Assembly: GCF_014529535.1 (NCBI RefSeq)
Contig: NW_023503374.1
Span: 6,200,001-6,264,000, forward strand
DNA length: 64,000 nucleotides
Direction: 5' to 3'
DNA from: Bradysia coprophila
Taxonomy: Eukaryota; Arthropoda; Insecta; Diptera; Sciaridae
Positions within the stretch are counted from its first letter, which is position 1. The number at the start of each line of letters is the position of its first letter. Both the position numbers and the translations under genes were made by a program. The notes below the pieces were generated by a model, which did not search any database, had not been told where the DNA came from, and worked only from the letters and a program-made list of their open reading frames with translations. Below, piece after piece: positions 59,101 to 64,000 of the stretch.

Positions 59101-59517
59101 GCGTCTGTAAATTTAATTTGATGAATATATTCTAAGAAACATTACATGCAACGTGTTGTTTGAAGCAATAACTTGTGAAAAGTGGGCTTTTGAATGCCAA
59201 CTTTAATCCAAATTTTTTCACCTAATCTTTTATCACTAGTGATTATAAACTAGTGCCGAAATATCATTCATGAAAAAACCAATAGATTGCTCACCTTCAA
59301 CCTTAACGTTAAGAAATCTGATATATTTGTCAAAATATTTTTTCGAAATATTTAGGATTGGTGACAAACTTCCGATCTTAAGAACAAATTTCTTCAGACA
59401 TCTTCAATTACGACGATCACAAAACCAGCAATATGCTGCGGCTATTATGTGACCTTATATATATTATGGTAACGGTTTCTACCACTGGACTGTTTTGATC
59501 TCTGAGATGATAATCAT

Positions 59518-60655
59518 GGCCCAACGTTAGTGAAGGGCCGTGACGCAAGTCCGTTCACACTGAAAAATTTGACAAATTTTTTTTTCCCGTATGTCTGAGG
59601 AACATATATACACAACTTTTTTGACTTTTCCCACCCCGGTCCTACTACCCCCAAATTATTTTATTCGTAATATAGGCGTGCATACGAGTTCAACGAGCTA
59701 TCACACGCCTCATAAGGTTAAGATTTGGCCGAGATATTAAATTTCAAAACTTGAAAATTTGTATGAAGAAATTGATTTCCATACATTTTGAAATAGATGA
59801 ATTTTACCAACCTTTGTCATTTTGTCACTTTGTTACAACGAAACTTTTGAATTTACCGGTGGATTTGGCTGAAATTTTCAGGGTATGTCAAGAACGTAAT
59901 TCTAAGAAACCAATTTGAAGGAATTTTCATAAAAGCTTATAATTTCGGAGCTATGAGCGTTTGAAGCTATTGAACTATAGGACCCATAACTCAGAAAATA
60001 TGGCAGATAGAAAGTTCGTAAAAAAAAAAATTATAGAGTTTCAAATTTCAGTCGACACGTGTTTCAGTGTTTTCACCAAAAATCTACCACTTAGGAGCTA
60101 TGAGCGTTTTAAGTGCGAGCTATGTCAGCCATAACTCGGAAAATATGGAAGATAGAAAGTTCGTTTAAAAGACGTAGAGTTTTAGATTCTAGTCGATACG
60201 TGTTTCATGGTTTCCCTAAAAAGTCCCTTATTTGAGAGCTATGAGCGTTTTAAGTGCGAGCTATGTCAGCCATAACTCGGAAAATATGGAAGATAGAAAG
60301 TTCGTTTAAAAGACGTAGAGTTTTAGATTATAGTCGATGCGTGTTTCATGGTTTCCCTAAAAAGTCGCTTATCTTGGAGCTATGAGCGTTTTGAGTGCAT
60401 TAAATTTTGAATTTCGTCAAATTTTCGATTTTCATATACTTATTGATTTTCGTCAAATTTTCACTTGCCACTTGTTGACGCAAATTTTTTGTGTTATAAT
60501 TTTCTTCCTAAAATTTTCGTTGCACACTTTCCTCATCAGCTGCCATTTGTGACGCATATCTATTTGCGTGTCAAATCTGTAACCGTCACCTACACCGATA
60601 TCAGTTCTTTTGTAAGTGGATAACAGGACTTACGTCACACCTCCACTGTAAGTGG
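59518..60655. mobile_element. Terminal-hairpin DNA element (family H), copy 2
   Basis: The inverted repeats are GTGACGCAAGTCC at 59540 and GGACTTACGTCAC at 60626. The outer hairpins are GGCCC...GGGCC (59518-59539) and CCACT-GTA-AGTGG (60643-60655). The stems differ in sequence from those of copy 1 at 11894-12810 but still pair. The inside holds about three tandem units of roughly 140 bp (59948-60390), each starting GAGCTATGAGCGTTTTAAG. No transposase. Confidence 0.72.
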
Positions 60656-61224
60656 TTTTGGAAGCTTTGCATTCAATAAATAATGCTACTCAAAAATACC
60701 ATATCACATCACGCCATGGCGACTGTGGCAAAGAAATGACCAGCCTCTATAAAATAGCCTTTTAGCATGAAAAAGAATGGCGAATCATAAATGAATTAAA
60801 AGTAAAACATATGTTAAAACTAATGAAGTAGAAGATTCGTCATCAATGGCGTGAAAATTGTTAGATCAAAGGTGTATGCACTTTGATTAACCATTGTTTT
60901 GTCAGTGGTCATTGACAACTGGTCAACCATGTAAATAAATGAAAAAAAGCGCAAGCCCGCTCGCGAAGACGTGAAATATTAGGGTTTGCCGTCTTTTATG
61001 TGAATAGTTAGTATTTTACCAGAAATATAAATATGAAGACTGATACTCACATGTTGTATTTACTTTATGCTTCACAAAATAACAATTATTTCTCTTCTAC
61101 AGCGGCTGTTAAAATGGATGAAAAGTGTAACCTAAACAGTTTCGAGTTAAACGATAATTCAAATAAAGTGTTGAACTGATGTGATCTAATGTAAGCAATA
61201 CAAATAACGAAAACGGTGCAAATT
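60656..61224. other. Region before the syntrophin start codon
   Basis: Holds a minus-strand module-M fragment: read on that strand, AGACGGCAAACC near 60990 and ATCTTCTACTTCATTAGT near 60835. The part from about 61080 is probably syntrophin 5' UTR or promoter. No TATA box is clear. Confidence 0.45.
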
Positions 61225-63811
61225 ATGGTCGAATCGTCGGGTGTACCCCGAAATAATCCAACAACGTCAACGGCCGGATCGGCTCGGTGTGGTGTATTAG
61301 AAACAAGAGTGCGTGGCGCATGGTATCGCGTCACAGTCACTTTAGAATCCGATTATTTATCAGTTAGCTTAGACGAGACTTGTGATCCTGTCGATCATAC
61401 AACGACACTAAATGGAACGCTTGGGTAAGTTAATGAGAACACATGGACATTTTACACGGTTTTTCTTTAAACAAATAAAACGAAATACCCCAAAGCTTTA
61501 AGTGGAAAAGTTTGAAAGTTTTATTTTCGTTTTTATTTTTGTGTTTAAGTGTTAAGCATCACCTATTATTTCCAACCGTGGCAATAAAAGAATTTACTTC
61601 AATTGGGTTATGACTTTTCTAAACGAATCCCTTTTGTTCGATTTTCGTAGATTGAAATGTCGCACCAACTTTTTTTAACTCAAGAAAATTCATCATACTG
61701 AAAACTGTATGAACCGATATCATCTTAAAAGAAACATCCGAATTTACAAATAGAATATTTCACTTAAGTCCTTTGAAGGCGGAATCGTTCCCAAAATCGA
61801 TGCTACATTCCCCTTTTGGATAGCGATGCTAATTCGTTGAATGAGGTACGACGTCGCACGCTTTTCGTTTGTATATTCCGTGATTTTGCTTCCGATTTTC
61901 TTTATCAATTCCAATCCCAATTTTCCGAAAACATATTAAAAGATGTCCTTATTGTCCTTGGTGTCAATCAATCCCAAAACCAGAGAAACACGATTTAACT
62001 AAGTTCTCTAAATCTGTGTCGAATCTATTACTTCTTTTGATTTAAACTTTGTCAAGAGAAATAAACGAAATCATTTACTTCAATTGTTCAAAGATAAGAC
62101 TTGCCGCTTATTTGTGTCGGTGTTGTGACATTGCCGTTGTCAAGAACAGATCCTTGTTTTTGAATAAAAGTCCTTCATTGCTTTAAAAAAAATGTTTTTA
62201 CAATTAAATTGCCAAAAATATGAGCTAACTGTTTGTGTGTCTACCAATGAGTAGACTCTACCGTTCATTTTAAACAGTTTGATATAATATTCACGGTTTA
62301 ATTGAATATATTCGAGTAACTAGTGGTTTGTCAGTCGATTTTTCCTGAAATATCCAGCTTTATCACACCTTAATTACGTGTGGAGTAGAAATGGATGTTA
62401 GAGTTTCCATTATAAATTAATTTTGTATGCCTAACTCACACAAATTCGGTTAGTTAAATTGTATTCTTGAAGGGGAGTGTCTACCGAATGGCATAAAGTT
62501 TCAAAGTTTTGCCTAGTCACTAGGTTTTCAATTCAAGTGACTCTATAAAATGCACCGAGTAAACTTTGGAAAACTCTTCAATTAAATATGAATCGATTTT
62601 AAGCTTTAAAGTACTTGCAGACGTTGCATAACAATTTGAATTTTCATGATCGGGCTAAGGAAATAGTTTGAAATTATTAATTCACAAAATACGAAAACAA
62701 ATTTACTTTGTCCTGCTGCAACTTTGCGACATTCACTGCAAATGTGTCCAAAAAAACGGATAAATAATTGGCCGGATAGTTATACTGACAATATCTGGCA
62801 GGCACATTACTGGTTAGATCAAAAATTGTTTCGTTTTCTTATTAATTAGTAATAGTATTTCTCTCTTCTCGAAGCTCATTTTGGGTTCTTATACTTAAAT
62901 TGTTAATAGAAACTTAACGAATAGACGACATAAAATAGATATTTTCTTCCCTATTTCCGCAAGCACACCATTTATCCACCTTTTTCTCTTCAAAAAAAAA
63001 TCATTAAGGTAACAACCACTTAGTCCCATTCATACCTCTCCGGGTCAGTGTAGATTTACAAAGAAAGAACACAATCAGGTGAACACCTTTTTCTTTCGCT
63101 TACTCCGTACAATCGTACAATATTCTGAAATTTCCTCCCTTTTATAGCACAAAACTATCATGTGAAGACTCTTCGGGTGCTCATAAACCTAATTTTCAAT
63201 TTATTTTTATACAGCAGCAACCACAGTGGTAACAATGGTTCAAGTGGCTCTCTACCGTCTTCTGCTGGACCGTCGCTGAATTCAGAGGACATTAACAATG
63301 GTGACCATCTTCTGAACAATAATACAGTAGACAATGGAATTGCGGAAGTGTGTGATGTACCTGACGACGTGGCCAACCAAAAACGTCATGTAAGCAATAA
63401 ATTTATGTCTTATCAGCAACATTATATGCACGCACATTGTACATACTCATACAGCTTAGTATAGTGCTTCAACACGTCTTGACATTTTCTTGTTCAAAAC
63501 ACATATATGCTCCGTTTCTCTTATTCGCCATAGCACACACGTATCTATAGAGATTGTGTTCATGATACACTTAATGTTTATTAAAAAAAATATTTTTCTT
63601 CATATATCTTTTCATGTTGTCGCTTCACTTGATGCAGGTTCGTGTTATTAAATCAGACAACAATGGGTTAGGAATTTCTATTAAAGGCGGCCGAGAGAAT
63701 CGAATGCCCATTCTTATCTCGAAGATTTTTCGAGGTATGGCAGCAGATAGTGCCAAGGGGCTGTACGTTGGTGATGCGATTCTTTCGGTGAATGGAGAAG
63801 AACTTAATCGA
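61225..63811 (+). CDS. Syn1: Syntrophin (alpha/beta type), exons 1-3, continues past the window
   Basis: An adaptor of the dystrophin complex that links channels and signalling proteins to the membrane skeleton. Exon 1 is 61225-61424: start ATG, then [20 protein letters not shown], the first half of the split N-terminal PH domain. It ends GG|GTAAGT in phase 2. Exon 2 is 63215-63389, a Ser/Asn/Gly-rich linker ([14 protein letters not shown]) ending QKRH|GTAAGC in phase 0. Exon 3 is 63638-63811, most of the PDZ domain: [31 protein letters not shown] and [14 protein letters not shown], then |[26 protein letters not shown] is nearly diagnostic of alpha/beta syntrophins. The second PH half, PH2 and SU domain must lie beyond 64000. 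The symbol is by analogy with Drosophila Syn1. The exon 2 acceptor is CAGCAG, giving two in-frame choices. Intron 1 holds a module-M copy. Confidence 0.93.
62015..62153 (+). repeat. Promoter-like dispersed module (M) in syntrophin intron 1
   Basis: GAATCTATTACTTCTTTTGA at 62021, AAATCATTTACTTCAATTGT at about 62068 and TTGTCAAGAACAGATCC at 62137. The TATA-like box is weak. Confidence 0.5.
62154..63214 (+). other. Rest of syntrophin intron 1
   Basis: No further exon or repeat was recognised. The pyrimidine-rich tract TTTCAATTTATTTTTATACAG leads into exon 2. Confidence 0.6.
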
Positions 63812-64000
63812 GTAAGTGTGATGATAATTTTTTGTTTCCTTTTTTTTTGTTATAATGCGGTCAGTATGTTATGTTTGCTGAAAATTAGTACTCGTAGGGT
63901 TTTCTTGTGACAATTATTCTCGAAGCGTAAAAGCATGATAATGATGACGGGTCAGTAGACCTTGAAGCATATTTGTTTCGTATGAGAAAACATAAACTGA

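Overview
The window is AT-rich nuclear DNA from an animal, almost certainly an insect. Evidence: spliced genes with GT/AG introns, a syntrophin gene, a tetraspanin gene, a Jockey-clade non-LTR retrotransposon, and a dense load of short inverted-repeat transposons. A nematoceran fly is my best guess from the style of the mobile elements, but nothing in the sequence proves it.

Host genes are few. (1) 3286-3958, minus strand: a small two-exon gene for a secreted protein made of VDTPK/VDTPN pentapeptides, with TATA box, signal peptide and poly(A) signal. (2) 14549-16096, minus strand: an MATE-type multidrug/toxin efflux transporter with an intron-free coding region. (3) 41253-42724, minus strand: a complete five-exon tetraspanin that short ORFs alone do not reveal; all four introns are phase 0. 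(4) 61225-63811, plus strand: the first three coding exons of a syntrophin of the alpha/beta type (Syn1-like), running off the right edge. A small secreted peptide at 19426-19587 is possible.

The rest is mostly mobile DNA. A nearly complete Jockey-type element lies on the minus strand at about 25080-31010. Its ORF1 is broken by a 7-bp tandem duplication. Its ORF2 is split by a 1692-bp non-autonomous Helitron inserted exactly between A and T. Its 3' end meets a second Jockey 3' end tail to tail. Around it are many DNA transposons and foldback elements: hAT-like (4217-5415, 51874-52418, 54930-55070), a TTA-target MITE in two 172-bp copies, a Transib-like CACGGTG element, a family with terminal hairpins that differ by compensatory changes, and a 762-bp element built from four alternating inverted copies.

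The most intriguing unexplained signal is a dispersed module of about 100-190 bp, seen at ten or more places, mostly on the plus strand and concentrated at 43-62 kb upstream of and within the syntrophin gene. It has an ACGGCAAGCATAT box, one or two TACTTCATTTG boxes, a TATA-like box and, 49-56 bp further on, CGATAACAGATG. Similarity stops there. That layout resembles a reused promoter more than an ordinary transposon.
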